64,000 bases of DNA, from the NCBI RefSeq assembly GCF_003415655.1, contig NZ_QRHC01000002.1, forward strand, positions 434,008 through 498,007. The letters run 5' to 3'. The notes beneath the pieces were generated by a model, which had not been told where the DNA came from, did not search any database, and worked only from the letters and a program-made list of their open reading frames with translations. Made by a program: the position numbers and the translations under genes. Shown here piece after piece: positions 24,443 through 33,906 of this stretch. The first letter of the stretch is position 1. Every line of letters starts with the position of its first letter. Source of the DNA: Vibrio maerlii (GTDB lineage Bacteria > Pseudomonadota > Gammaproteobacteria > Enterobacterales > Vibrionaceae).

Positions 24443-25936
24443 TTAGTCAAACTCTGTTAGGTTTTTCTTAAACACTTGGTGTTGAGCGAGCACAGACTCT
24501 TCCGGTTCACCTGTCATCTTACTCACGACAACAATTGCTAAAGTTGAGAAGATCATTCCAGGAACGATCTCGTAGACATCAAACCAACCACCGGTTAGCT
24601 GTTTCCACACAACGATCGTTACACCACCAACAATAATGCCTGCAAGTGCACCGTTGCGGTTCATCTTATCCCAATAAAGGCTCAGTACAACTGCAGGACC
24701 AAATGCAGCACCAAAGCCAGCCCATGCGTAAGATACCAAGCCAAGTACAGAGCTGTCTGGTGTCATTGCTAAAAATAGAGCAACCAGTGAAATCAGGATT
24801 ACAGCGACACGGCCGACCTTAACCACTTCTTCAGGTGATGCATCTTTCTTGAAAACTTGCTTATAGAAGTCTTCTGCAAGTGCAGATGATGACACCAATA
24901 ATTGTGAGTCAGCGGTACTCATGATTGCAGCCAGAATTGCCGCCAACAAAATGCCCGCAATCACAGGGTGGAACATTGCGTTAACCAGTAGCATGAAGAT
25001 CTTCTCACCATCAGCAACTTCACCCAGAGAGCCATTCGTCACGTAAACAAGACCAACCAGGCCAACGAGCATTGCACCAGCCATAGAGATACCCGACCAA
25101 ACCACAGCGATTCGACGCGCCGTGTCCAGATCTTTGTTGCTACGAGAAGCCTTAAAACGCGCTAGGATATGTGGTTGACCGAAGTAACCTAGGCCCCATG
25201 CAGCAAGCGAAATAATAGCGATGGCACTCAGAGGCTCACCCTTGGTGTCATTCCACAGAGTCAGAAGCTCTGGATTAATAGCCGCAAGATCTGAACTCAA
25301 CTGACCAAGACCACCCTGCATTGCCGCAATTGGAACAATCAGCAGCGCAGCCGCCATTAATAGACCTTGAACCAAGTCAGTCCAAGATACCGCAAGGAAA
25401 CCACCAAACAACGTGTATGACACCACGCAAACCGTACCGATAATTACTGCTGTGGTGTAATCAAGACCAAACACCGTCTCGAACAACTTACCACCAGCAA
25501 CCAAACCTGAGCTCGTATAGAAAAGGAAGAATAAAAGAATAAAGAACGCAGAGATGGTTTGAATCATCTTAGAGTTATCACTGAATCGACGTGATAAAAA
25601 CTCAGGGAGGGTCAGAGAGTCGGTTGTTATACTGTAGGTTCTTAGACGCTTAGCGTTAATGAGCCAGTTAGCCCAAGTACCCACCAGCAGACCACCAGCT
25701 AGCCAAAATGCTTCAATACCAGCAGCGTAAGCATAACCAGGTAGACCAAGTAGCAACCAGCCACTCATATCCGATGCACCAGCAGATAGCGCTGATGGCC
25801 AAGGCCCTAGTGAACGACCACCCAAAAAGTAGTCTGATGAACTTGATGTGCGCTTATACGCAATAACACCAATCGCGAGCATCATAATAAGATACGCGAT
25901 AAAAGTTGTAGTAATAGCAAAGCTATTCTCAATCAT
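24443..25936 (-). CDS. putP: Sodium/proline symporter
   Basis: A 497-residue solute:sodium symporter (SSF) with about 13 membrane helices, the usual PutP length. The sodium and substrate region SDYFLGGRSLGPWPSALSAGASDMSGWLLLGLPGYAYAAG is near residues 34-72, and the SSF signature runs through the FGQPHILARF and AAILAAIMSTADSQLLV segments. It imports proline for PutA. It is the last gene of the putA cluster and is separated from the ALDH-like gene by a hairpin. Confidence 0.95.
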   Translation of the reverse strand: MIENSFAITTTFIAYLIMMLAIGVIAYKRTSSSSDYFLGGRSLGPWPSALSAGASDMSGWLLLGLPGYAYAAGIEAFWLAGGLLVGTWANWLINAKRLRTYSITTDSLTLPEFLSRRFSDNSKMIQTISAFFILLFFLFYTSSGLVAGGKLFETVFGLDYTTAVIIGTVCVVSYTLFGGFLAVSWTDLVQGLLMAAALLIVPIAAMQGGLGQLSSDLAAINPELLTLWNDTKGEPLSAIAIISLAAWGLGYFGQPHILARFKASRSNKDLDTARRIAVVWSGISMAGAMLVGLVGLVYVTNGSLGEVADGEKIFMLLVNAMFHPVIAGILLAAILAAIMSTADSQLLVSSSALAEDFYKQVFKKDASPEEVVKVGRVAVILISLVALFLAMTPDSSVLGLVSYAWAGFGAAFGPAVVLSLYWDKMNRNGALAGIIVGGVTIVVWKQLTGGWFDVYEIVPGMIFSTLAIVVVSKMTGEPEESVLAQHQVFKKNLTEFD

Positions 25937-25970
25937 TGAGTACTCCTCATATTTTTTATTTCCGTATATA

Positions 25971-26000
25971 AACAGAGAGCAGGCTCCCCCGCTCTCTGTT
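25971..26000 (-). terminator. Intercistronic hairpin upstream of putP
   Basis: AACAGAGAGC pairs with GCTCTCTGTT between the ALDH-like gene and putP. Only a short, interrupted T-run follows, so it may be an attenuator or mRNA-stability element rather than a full stop. Confidence 0.6.
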
Positions 26001-26022
26001 TCGGTTCTTGGGTTAGTAAACC

Positions 26023-26739
26023 CTAGCCGTGAGAGTCGCTACCTAGCTCCAAGAGCGTGGCATTACCTCCTACGGCGGTGATATTAATGGTGCGAGTACG
26101 TTCACTAATAAAACGCAAACACAACCTTGGATCGTGAGACGTCGGTAAACGCTCAAGATCCGTTTCTGCCGTCAGCGTAGCAATGGCACTCTCGCGCTCT
26201 GCTAGTTGACGATTAATCTCTTGTAATGTGGCTGATGACACTACACAGCCAACGCTGCGAACATCACGAGCGCACAAAGTGCTGTACTGTTCAAAATCGG
26301 TAAATTGCAGCAAATGCTTAGGTAAAATAGCTCCAAGCAATGCCTCAATCGCATCACCAAACGCCACATCCTCAATACACACCACCACACTATTACCTGC
26401 GATCAGTGCACATGTCAGTTGTGCCATCAATGCCTGACGACTTGCTAAGCTTCTTCCCCCAGCAACTAAAGCACAAACACCACGACCTACTGTGTACAGC
26501 TCATTAGTTTCACCTGTAGGGCCGACCAGTTGATGGACCTTGCCAAGATATTTCTCTGCATGATTTATATGGAACTGCACCACAGGAACTAAAGTAGCGT
26601 GCTCCTTAACCAGAGCATTCACCACCTGCTGCATCACAGCAGCACGCGTTTCAAATGCCTCTAAAGACCAGGTTTGCCAGGCATTCTGCGCATCAAAGAA
26701 AAGCGTGGTTGATTGGCCATTCATTACGTCACTCATCAC
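26023..26739 (-). CDS. Detached ALDH-like C-terminal domain of long PutA
   Basis: A 238-residue protein with an aldehyde-dehydrogenase-like Rossmann half. LVGPTGETNELY is followed by a glycine-rich strand and AQLTCALIAGNSVVV. This is the pattern of the inactive C-terminal ALDH-superfamily domain of type B and C PutA proteins. It has no catalytic Cys motif and no nucleotide-binding Lys loop, so it cannot be an independent dehydrogenase. The PutA encoded 9 bp upstream has the short type A length, without this domain. I infer that the two proteins associate and that this one closes the aldehyde channel. It is often annotated simply as a 1-pyrroline-5-carboxylate dehydrogenase. Confidence 0.75.
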   Translation of the reverse strand: MMSDVMNGQSTTLFFDAQNAWQTWSLEAFETRAAVMQQVVNALVKEHATLVPVVQFHINHAEKYLGKVHQLVGPTGETNELYTVGRGVCALVAGGRSLASRQALMAQLTCALIAGNSVVVCIEDVAFGDAIEALLGAILPKHLLQFTDFEQYSTLCARDVRSVGCVVSSATLQEINRQLAERESAIATLTAETDLERLPTSHDPRLCLRFISERTRTINITAVGGNATLLELGSDSHG

Positions 26740-26748
26740 ACTCTCCTT

Positions 26749-29700
26749 TTATTGATATGACACTTGAGCAAAACGGAACAGGTAGTGTGGACCACCCGCT
26801 TTGGGTCCAGTACCCGATAGGCCTTGACCACCAAATGGCTGCACACCAACCACTGCGCCTACCTGATCACGGTTGATGTAGCAATTACCCACTCGTGCGT
26901 GCTTTTCAATCCAACGGTATGTGGTTTCGTTGCGGCTATGAACACCCATTGTCAAACCAAAACCAGTTCGATTGATTCGCTCGACCACCTCAGCCAACTC
27001 ACTCGCTTTAAAGCGCACGATATGCAAAATCGGGCCAAAGTGTTCTTGCTTCAGTACATTAATATCTTCAATTTCAAATGCAGATGGAGGAACGAAGTCT
27101 CCAAACTCACACTCTTGTGGCAGATTCAACTGAGCCACAGTTTTACCTTTCTTCGCCATATCATCGATATGCGCCAACAGTTTTTGTTTCGCCGTTGGAT
27201 CAATCACTGGACCAACATCGGTTGAATGCAAGTAAGGCAGACCAACGCTCAGTTCATTCATTGCACCTTGGATAAGCGCTGTGATTCGATCGGCAATGTC
27301 TTCTTGTACAAATAAAACACGTAATGCAGAACAGCGTTGACCCGCTGATGCAAATGCAGAACGAATCACATCGCGTACCACCTGCTCAGGCAGTGCGGTA
27401 CTGTCTACGATCATCGCGTTCTGACCACCGGTCTCTGCGATGAACGGCACTGGGTCAGCATCTCGCTCAGCCAATGTGTGGTTAATGCGCTGTGCAGTCT
27501 GGGTCGAGCCAGTAAATGCCACACCAGCAATAGAGCGATTTGACGTCAACTCACGGCCTATCTCGCTACCTTTACCCAATACCAATTGAATCACACCAGC
27601 AGGGAAGCCCGCCTTCAACATCAATTCCACAGCTTTGGCTGCAATCAAGCTGGTTTGCTCCGCAGGCTTAGCCACAACGGTATTACCTGCCACTAACGCA
27701 GCAGTAATCTGCCCAAGGAAGATTGCCAATGGGAAGTTCCATGGGCTAATACAGACAAACACGCCACGTCCTTGGTAACGAACCACTTTCTGCTGACCAT
27801 CAAAGCCTTCAAAGGTTTGAGTAGAAAGCTCACTCGATTTATTCGCGTAATAACGACAGAAATCGACGGCTTCACGTACTTCATCAATGCTGTCGTGAAT
27901 CGTTTTGCCCGCTTCGTGATGACACAGCGCCACCAACTCAGCCATGTGAGTTTCCAATAAGTCTGCTAACACATTCAGATACTGCGCTCGGACTTTCTCA
28001 TCGGTATCACGCCAAGCAGCAAAGTGTTGCTCCGCGATATCGATAGCTTCGGAAACATGATCAAGGCTTGCGTACTTGATCAGACCCACTTGCTTACGAC
28101 GATCGTATGGCGCAAGTACCTTTTCATCATGATCACCCTTGATCATGCTTTCGGAACTCAGCTCACCATTGATGATCGATCCTGCATACCATTGATAATC
28201 AGCAAAGGCTTCTACCTGAGCTTCAAACAACTTAGCTTCGCTCTCGATATCGATGTTTACACCTAAGGAGTTTTGACGATCAGGGAACACCTCAAGCGGC
28301 AATGGGATCTTGTTGTTGTGCAGCGTTTCGTTGCTTAGCAATGTTTCAAGCGGATGCTGTGTTAATTCACTCACTGGACAGCGCGCATCAACCAAACGGT
28401 GAACAAACGAGCTGTTCGCCCCGTTCTCTAACAAACGACGTACTAGATAAGGCAACAAGTCTTTATGGCTACCAACAGGCGCATAGATACGCACAGATTG
28501 CTGGTACGCTTCTTTTGCATGGTGATACAACGCATCCCCCATGCCGTGAAGACGCTGGAACTCGTAATCTTTGTGCTCAGCCATGACTGCTATAGCCGTC
28601 ACTGTATGAGCATTATGGCTCGCAAACTGTGGGAAGATATTGCCGCGTACTTCTTCACTCAGTAGGTATCGAGCACACGCTAGATACGCAGTATCGGTCG
28701 CTTCTTTACGCGTGTAGACAGGATAATTTTCGTAGCCACTTTGTTGTGACCATTTAATCTCACTGTCCCAGTACGCCCCTTTCACCAAGCGAAGCGGAAT
28801 CAAATCGCCCTGCTCTTTTGCTAACTTGTTCAGCCATACCAAAACAGGTAACGCACGTTTTGAGTATGCTTGAACTACAAGACCAAACTTGCCCCAACCT
28901 TGTACCAATGGATTGCGATACACTTTCTCGAACAGCTTCAATGACAGCTCTAAGCGATCAGCTTCTTCAGCATCAATCGTAATCGCCACATCCAACTCAA
29001 CCGCACGCTGTAAAAGCTCGATTAAGGTGTCATGCAGCTCGCTTAATACTCGCTCTTCATTAGCCACTTCATAACGAGGATGCAATGCAGACAGCTTGAT
29101 CGACACCGAAGGCGCGGGGCCGGAACCGCTATAGCTATCACGACCAACTGCCTCTATCGCCATCAAGTAATCTTTGAAGTACTTGTTGGCATCCGCATGG
29201 GTGAGCGCCGCTTCACCAAGCATGTCAAAAGAGTAGGTGAACCCTTTATCACGCATTGGTTTACCATTCTTCTGCGCTTCTGAAATGCTGCGACCCAGCA
29301 CAAACTGATGCCCCATTACTTTCATTGCCTGATGCATAGCCTGACGAATCACAGGCTCAGACATCTTGTTGACTAAGCGGTTCACCGCTTGTGTTGGACT
29401 TGGTTTATCACCAAGACCCACCACTTTACCCGTCAGCATCAAACCCCACGTCGATGCGTTCACAAACACAGAATCTGAGTTTTTCAGATGAGACTTCCAA
29501 TCTGCGACACTTAATTTGTCACGGATCAGCGCATCCGCTGTTGCTTTGTCGGGAATACGCATCAAGGCTTCAGCAAGACACATCAATAAGATGCCTTCTT
29601 GAGTATCTAGGCTGTATTCCAACAAAAGTGCATCGATCATCTGCACCGCACTCTTATCTTCACGAATACGCTCGATAAGCTGGGTTGTCTTCTGCTCAAT

Positions 29701-29856
29701 TGCTGCTTTTTCTTGCTCAGTCGCCTCAGCTAATGGAATTAACTGCTGAAGCCACTTCGATTCGTCCACCATATATAGTGGAGATATGTTCGACCATAAC
29801 GTTGCTAGTGGTTGCTCGTTGAACTCACTAGATAACACATCTAACGCGTTAAACAT
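26749..29856 (-). CDS. putA: Bifunctional proline dehydrogenase / P5C dehydrogenase
   Basis: Called from the ATG at 29856 (AAAGGAAG upstream), 1035 residues; a longer frame to 29982 lacks support. The proline dehydrogenase barrel is in the N-terminal half (SGSGPAPSVSIKLSALHPRYE, VKGAYWDSEIK, FASHNAHT). The aldehyde dehydrogenase domain follows, with FVCISPWNFPLAIF, the catalytic Cys in SAGQRCSALR and the Glu in FIAETGGQNAMI. It oxidises proline to glutamate. There is no N-terminal ribbon-helix-helix DNA-binding domain, so it should not self-repress. A sequence matching the RctB iteron lies within the coding region at 28129-28153. Confidence 0.96.
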   Translation of the reverse strand: MFNALDVLSSEFNEQPLATLWSNISPLYMVDESKWLQQLIPLAEATEQEKAAIEQKTTQLIERIREDKSAVQMIDALLLEYSLDTQEGILLMCLAEALMRIPDKATADALIRDKLSVADWKSHLKNSDSVFVNASTWGLMLTGKVVGLGDKPSPTQAVNRLVNKMSEPVIRQAMHQAMKVMGHQFVLGRSISEAQKNGKPMRDKGFTYSFDMLGEAALTHADANKYFKDYLMAIEAVGRDSYSGSGPAPSVSIKLSALHPRYEVANEERVLSELHDTLIELLQRAVELDVAITIDAEEADRLELSLKLFEKVYRNPLVQGWGKFGLVVQAYSKRALPVLVWLNKLAKEQGDLIPLRLVKGAYWDSEIKWSQQSGYENYPVYTRKEATDTAYLACARYLLSEEVRGNIFPQFASHNAHTVTAIAVMAEHKDYEFQRLHGMGDALYHHAKEAYQQSVRIYAPVGSHKDLLPYLVRRLLENGANSSFVHRLVDARCPVSELTQHPLETLLSNETLHNNKIPLPLEVFPDRQNSLGVNIDIESEAKLFEAQVEAFADYQWYAGSIINGELSSESMIKGDHDEKVLAPYDRRKQVGLIKYASLDHVSEAIDIAEQHFAAWRDTDEKVRAQYLNVLADLLETHMAELVALCHHEAGKTIHDSIDEVREAVDFCRYYANKSSELSTQTFEGFDGQQKVVRYQGRGVFVCISPWNFPLAIFLGQITAALVAGNTVVAKPAEQTSLIAAKAVELMLKAGFPAGVIQLVLGKGSEIGRELTSNRSIAGVAFTGSTQTAQRINHTLAERDADPVPFIAETGGQNAMIVDSTALPEQVVRDVIRSAFASAGQRCSALRVLFVQEDIADRITALIQGAMNELSVGLPYLHSTDVGPVIDPTAKQKLLAHIDDMAKKGKTVAQLNLPQECEFGDFVPPSAFEIEDINVLKQEHFGPILHIVRFKASELAEVVERINRTGFGLTMGVHSRNETTYRWIEKHARVGNCYINRDQVGAVVGVQPFGGQGLSGTGPKAGGPHYLFRFAQVSYQ
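28129..28153 (+). other. RctB-type iteron inside putA
   Basis: TGATCATGCTTTCG at 28140-28153 is identical to the iteron repeats in the replication origin (45809-45822, 46153-46166). An inverted GATC half-site lies just upstream at 28129, as in the paired sites at 48624 and 50496. It is about 18 kb from the origin array. Confidence 0.6.
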
Positions 29857-30146
29857 GTGTCTTCCTTTATCTCTCGTCCAAATATGGCAGCAGTGTATTT
29901 TGCGTCCATCTCGAATACTTGTCAAAAACTCCGAGTTTTTTGCCAAAAACCACCACAAATAACAAATTTCAAACAAGATCACACCAAAATAAACAAGATA
30001 TTATTTTGTTAAGCATTAAAAATAGGCACAAACTGATAACAAGACCATGCACATATTAGGGTTATGAATGAGCACGGTTGATAGACGAAGTGTGTTAGAA
30101 AGACGAGCGTAAAGGGAGTGAAGTCAAAAGAAAGCCTAGGATAGGC

Positions 30147-30992
30147 CTAACACATCTTTTTATATTGAGAGGGAGAGCAACCCTGTAGACGCGAAAAAGC
30201 GTGAGTAAAAGTACTTTGATTGGAAAAGCCTGTCATCTCCGCAATATGACTCAAGCTTGCTCCACCTTGCTTGATCAGCTGCTTGGCCATATCGATACGC
30301 TTGTTCAGCACATACTGATGCGGCGTTATTTCCATAAGATCTTTAAACAAAGCATGGAACTGGCTTTCACCGAGAAACGCGCTTGCTGCCAACTGAGCAA
30401 CCGAGATCTTCCTTCCCATATGCGTTTCGATATAAAGATCAATCGCATGCATATCTAAACGATGATCTTTGTTGACCTGGTTAAACTGAGAAGTATGACG
30501 CATAAGCAACGCCATAACCGTGTCGTTGCAGGCACGAGCTAACAACTGATCCTCAGGACAGGCCTGCATTTCAGCAACCAACATCTGGATCATCTTTTGG
30601 ATTTGACTATCAAGCTGGAAGTAGGTCTGCGCGCGATTAAGCTCATTGAGTCGATCGAGCAATAGGGGATCACCACTCGATGGCTTAGGGAGATTAAGAA
30701 CGAGGATATCCGGCTTATCGATGATGCCACCAAATGCGTGGGACTCACCAGCGGTAACAACACAGCCTTGGCCTGGACCAACAATGTTCCCCACTCCAGA
30801 AACGTCGAACTCTGACTTACCACGCAACCCTATTACGATTTGCGTGTAACTATGATCATGGTTCTCTATATAAGGAGGCAATGTCACGATTTGAGCAGGC
30901 TTTGGTAGAGTATTCTCTTCATTCAAAACTGCGTTGCTCGCATCTTTTATCGTTTGATTGATAGACGTTTTTGATGAAATGCTCTGCGTCAT
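30147..30992 (-). CDS. AraC-family regulator with cupin-type sensor
   Basis: A 281-residue protein. The N-terminal half (about residues 30-130) has the AraC-ligand-binding cupin look (PPYIENHDHSYTQIVIGLRG). The C-terminal double helix-turn-helix is at about 180-278, ending GCSPSQYKKMC. It lies upstream of putA in the same orientation, separated by about 290 bp. It may act on proline genes or on a distant target; the effector is unknown. Confidence 0.88.
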   Translation of the reverse strand: MTQSISSKTSINQTIKDASNAVLNEENTLPKPAQIVTLPPYIENHDHSYTQIVIGLRGKSEFDVSGVGNIVGPGQGCVVTAGESHAFGGIIDKPDILVLNLPKPSSGDPLLLDRLNELNRAQTYFQLDSQIQKMIQMLVAEMQACPEDQLLARACNDTVMALLMRHTSQFNQVNKDHRLDMHAIDLYIETHMGRKISVAQLAASAFLGESQFHALFKDLMEITPHQYVLNKRIDMAKQLIKQGGASLSHIAEMTGFSNQSTFTHAFSRLQGCSPSQYKKMC

Positions 30993-31313
30993 AACAATGG
31001 CTCAAATAATCCAGGAGCCATTATTTTACATGACTCCTAGTCGTGACACGATATTTTCGTACCATTCGCCAAATTATGTCGTCTAAGTGTATGATTTTAT
31101 AACGGAACAATGCTAAAACTGCTCAAACTTACTGCAATTGTAAAATTGAGGCTGCGATTTAATCGACACGAACAGTCTACAACTTCGCGATTTAGATGCA
31201 TTGGCTGTAACTATACGCAAGTAAAAAACTCTACATCGCACAGTCTGGGGTTGCGAACGTCATTGGCTTCAAGGTATTGATATAGCCATAGACATACCAC
31301 TTAGGAATAAACG

Positions 31314-31341
31314 AAAAGAGAAGCTCAACGGCTTCTCTTTT
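31314..31341. terminator. Orphan terminator-like hairpin
   Basis: An 11-bp perfect stem, AAAAGAGAAGC with its complement, loop TCAACG, T-rich on both sides. Neither neighbouring gene ends here. Confidence 0.6.
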
Positions 31342-31535
31342 GTATTCTAACAACCTCAATGACGCTGCTGACGAATCTTCTCTCGCTTCAACCTTAATGA
31401 AACCAATGCATTAAACAATGATTGTTTATTGCAGGCCTCAAAGAAGGCTTTCTTGTCTTGTAACATCACTTATTCATCAATGACTCATTTTACTAACACA
31501 AACAGTACAGCAGACTGTAACATTACGCAATAAAA

Positions 31536-31567
31536 AAGAGGCAGCTTTCAAACAAAAGCAGCCCCTT
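31536..31567 (-). terminator. pdxH terminator
   Basis: An imperfect 13-bp stem (GGGGCTGCTTT with AAAGCTGCCTC, one mismatch and one G-U pair) followed leftward by TTTTTTA, 25 bp from the pdxH stop codon. Confidence 0.75.
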
Positions 31568-31591
31568 AATCGTCAGTGTCCCCGAAGATCG

Positions 31592-32227
31592 TTACGGAGC
31601 GAGTCGATCAATCACCCAACTCTCGGCTTCTTTAGAGAACAAAAAGCGGTCATGTAGGCGATTCTCACCACCTTGCCAAAATTCAATTGACTCAGGTTTG
31701 ATGCGGTAGCCACCCCAGAAGCTTGGTACTGGAATCTCCCCCTTCTCAAACTTTTTCTTTAGCTCTAAAAACTTCCCTTCTAGTACACCACGAGCAGAAA
31801 TGCGACTGCTTTGCTTGCTCGCAATCGCCGCTAACTGGCTCGATTTAGGTCGTGAACTGAAGTATTTAATGTTTTCAGCTGCGCTCAACTTCTCCGCTAC
31901 GCCGGTAATGTGCACCTGACGCTCTAGAGGGTGCCAAGGGAAGTGAATACTTACTTTGCTATTTTCAGCAATCTGTTGTGCTTTACGGCTTCCAAGATTG
32001 GTATAAAACACGAACCCTGCATCGTCGACGCTCTTAAGCAAAACGATACGCTGAAACGGTTGACCAGTTGCATCGACAGTTGCAACGGTCATTGCTGTCG
32101 GATCTGTAAGCCCTGCATCAACAGCCTGTTCTAACCACAAGTTAAACTGTTCAATCGGGTTTTGCTTTAAGTCCTTTCGTCTCAAACCACCTTGAGAGTA
32201 CTCGCGACGGATATCTGTAAGCTTCAT
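31592..32227 (-). CDS. pdxH: Pyridoxamine 5'-phosphate oxidase
   Basis: A 211-residue flavoprotein of normal PdxH length that makes pyridoxal phosphate. Conserved segments are [78 protein letters not shown], and the C-terminal RLAP. It stands alone with its own terminator and a good ribosome-binding site (GAGGTAAG). Confidence 0.96.
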   Translation of the reverse strand: MKLTDIRREYSQGGLRRKDLKQNPIEQFNLWLEQAVDAGLTDPTAMTVATVDATGQPFQRIVLLKSVDDAGFVFYTNLGSRKAQQIAENSKVSIHFPWHPLERQVHITGVAEKLSAAENIKYFSSRPKSSQLAAIASKQSSRISARGVLEGKFLELKKKFEKGEIPVPSFWGGYRIKPESIEFWQGGENRLHDRFLFSKEAESWVIDRLAP

Positions 32228-32459
32228 GTCCTTACCTCCTCAGATTTTTTACGAATTTTGCGCTGTTAAGAAGCTAAACACAAGCAAATCAATTAGTTGA
32301 TAATCCCCTCAATTATGCAAACCGTATATACCACCAATTATTACTATTTTATTTATCAAAAACTTAACATTTCTAATGACAAGGAATAGAATCTTTAGAG
32401 AACCAAAAAGATGTTTACCACAGTACTTAAGTACTAGGGTAAAGGGGGCAAAGGAAGCC

Positions 32460-33848
32460 ATGAGTAAAGAGCTGAAAAAGTTAAACAGTGCAGAGCTGGA
32501 TTATATCGACGATAAAACCGCAGCTTTGCTACTCAATACACCCACAACAGCCAGAGTGATGCTGTGGGTGATGGTACTTTTCTTTTGCGCCGCTGCCGCA
32601 TGGGCATCGTGGGCAGAAATCGATAAAGTGACCGTTGGTCAGGGTAAGGTGATCCCTTCCTCACAAGTTCAAGTGATCCAAAACCTCGAGGGTGGCCTAG
32701 TCAAACAGATCCTAGTTAAAGAGGGGGATCAAGTGACAGAGGGTCAGCAGCTCGTGCTTATTGATGACACTCGCTTTCGCTCTGATTTTCGCGAAAGAGA
32801 GCAACAGGTTGCCAACCTGACAGCGTCTGTTCTTCAACTGTCGGCATCATTAACGAGTGTAGTCATAGATGAAGACTTCAAAGATAAAGACTGGCAAAAC
32901 AACGTTCAAATCGTCACGACCAAACTGGCATTCCCTCCCCTTTTTCACGAAATGCGTCCTGACTTAGTTAAACGCCAAGAAGCCGAATATAAACAAGATC
33001 TCAATAATCTTAAGAACCAACTGTCAGTTATTGGCCAGCAGGTAAAGCAGAAACAACAAGACCTTATCGAGGTACAAGCTCGTGCTCGAAACCTACGCCA
33101 AAGCTATGATTTTGCTAGAAAAGAGTTAGATATTACTAAGCCACTTGCAGAAGAAGGTGTCGTACCACGTATCGAGCTACTAAAATTACAGCGTCAGGTG
33201 AATGATACTAAGCGTGAGCTCACCTCAAGTGAATTGAAGATCCCGGTTTTAAAGTCTTCGATTCGAGAATCAATGCTAAGCCGAATCGATGCCGCGTTAA
33301 CCTTCCGCTCCGAGCAACAAGAGAAGCTTAACCAAGCACAAGACCAGTTGTCTGCTATTACTGAGTCTGCTGTCGGCTTAGAAGACAGGGTGAATCGTAC
33401 TGTTGTACTTTCTCCAGTCACTGGGACAGTAAAAACCCTCAACGTAAACACCGTTGGTGGTGTTATCCAACCAGGTATGGACATTGTTGAAATCGTCCCA
33501 ACCGAAGATTCATTGCTGGTAGAGGCAAAGATTGCTCCTCAAGACATCGCATTCCTTCGCCCTGGTCTGCCAGCTATCGTCAAATTCAGTGCCTACGATT
33601 TTACCAAATACGGCGGTCTTGATGGCATCTTGGAGCATATCAGTGCTGATACTACTCAAGATGAAGAAGGGAACAGCTTCTATATTGTGCGAGTAAGAAC
33701 CGAGCAAGATTCTTTTGGTCAGCTAAAAGAGCTGCCAATCATTCCGGGAATGACCACCTCTGTGGACATTATTACCGGTAAACGCACCGTTGCGGATTAT
33801 CTACTCAAACCAATATTGAGTACCAAGAGCAACGCGCTCAAGGAGTAA
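32460..33848 (+). CDS. lapC: Type I secretion membrane fusion protein (HlyD/LapC type)
   Basis: Called from the ATG at 32460 with AAGGA upstream (462 residues); an earlier in-frame ATG has no ribosome-binding site. A single membrane helix (about residues 35-55) is followed by a lipoyl-like beta domain (IQNLEGGLVKQILVKEGDQV), a long coiled-coil hairpin (about 115-310) and the HlyD C-terminal beta-barrel (SPVTGTVKTLNVNTVGGVIQPG). It bridges the inner-membrane ABC exporter to an outer-membrane TolC-like channel, which is not encoded here. It is the first gene of a four-gene Lap-type operon. Confidence 0.92.
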   Translation: MSKELKKLNSAELDYIDDKTAALLLNTPTTARVMLWVMVLFFCAAAAWASWAEIDKVTVGQGKVIPSSQVQVIQNLEGGLVKQILVKEGDQVTEGQQLVLIDDTRFRSDFREREQQVANLTASVLQLSASLTSVVIDEDFKDKDWQNNVQIVTTKLAFPPLFHEMRPDLVKRQEAEYKQDLNNLKNQLSVIGQQVKQKQQDLIEVQARARNLRQSYDFARKELDITKPLAEEGVVPRIELLKLQRQVNDTKRELTSSELKIPVLKSSIRESMLSRIDAALTFRSEQQEKLNQAQDQLSAITESAVGLEDRVNRTVVLSPVTGTVKTLNVNTVGGVIQPGMDIVEIVPTEDSLLVEAKIAPQDIAFLRPGLPAIVKFSAYDFTKYGGLDGILEHISADTTQDEEGNSFYIVRVRTEQDSFGQLKELPIIPGMTTSVDIITGKRTVADYLLKPILSTKSNALKE

Positions 33849-33906
33849 GTTATCAAATACCGTTCAACTGCACGCGGGTTTGCCAGTGTGTTAATGAGAG
33901 TCAGCA

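Larger units (their letters stand above)
30993..31591. other. 600-bp intergenic region with an orphan hairpin
   Basis: No credible coding frame. It holds the AraC promoter at the left, a terminator-like hairpin (31314-31341) with no gene ending at it, and the pdxH terminator at the right. A small RNA ending at the hairpin is possible, but I see no convincing promoter for it. Confidence 0.5.
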
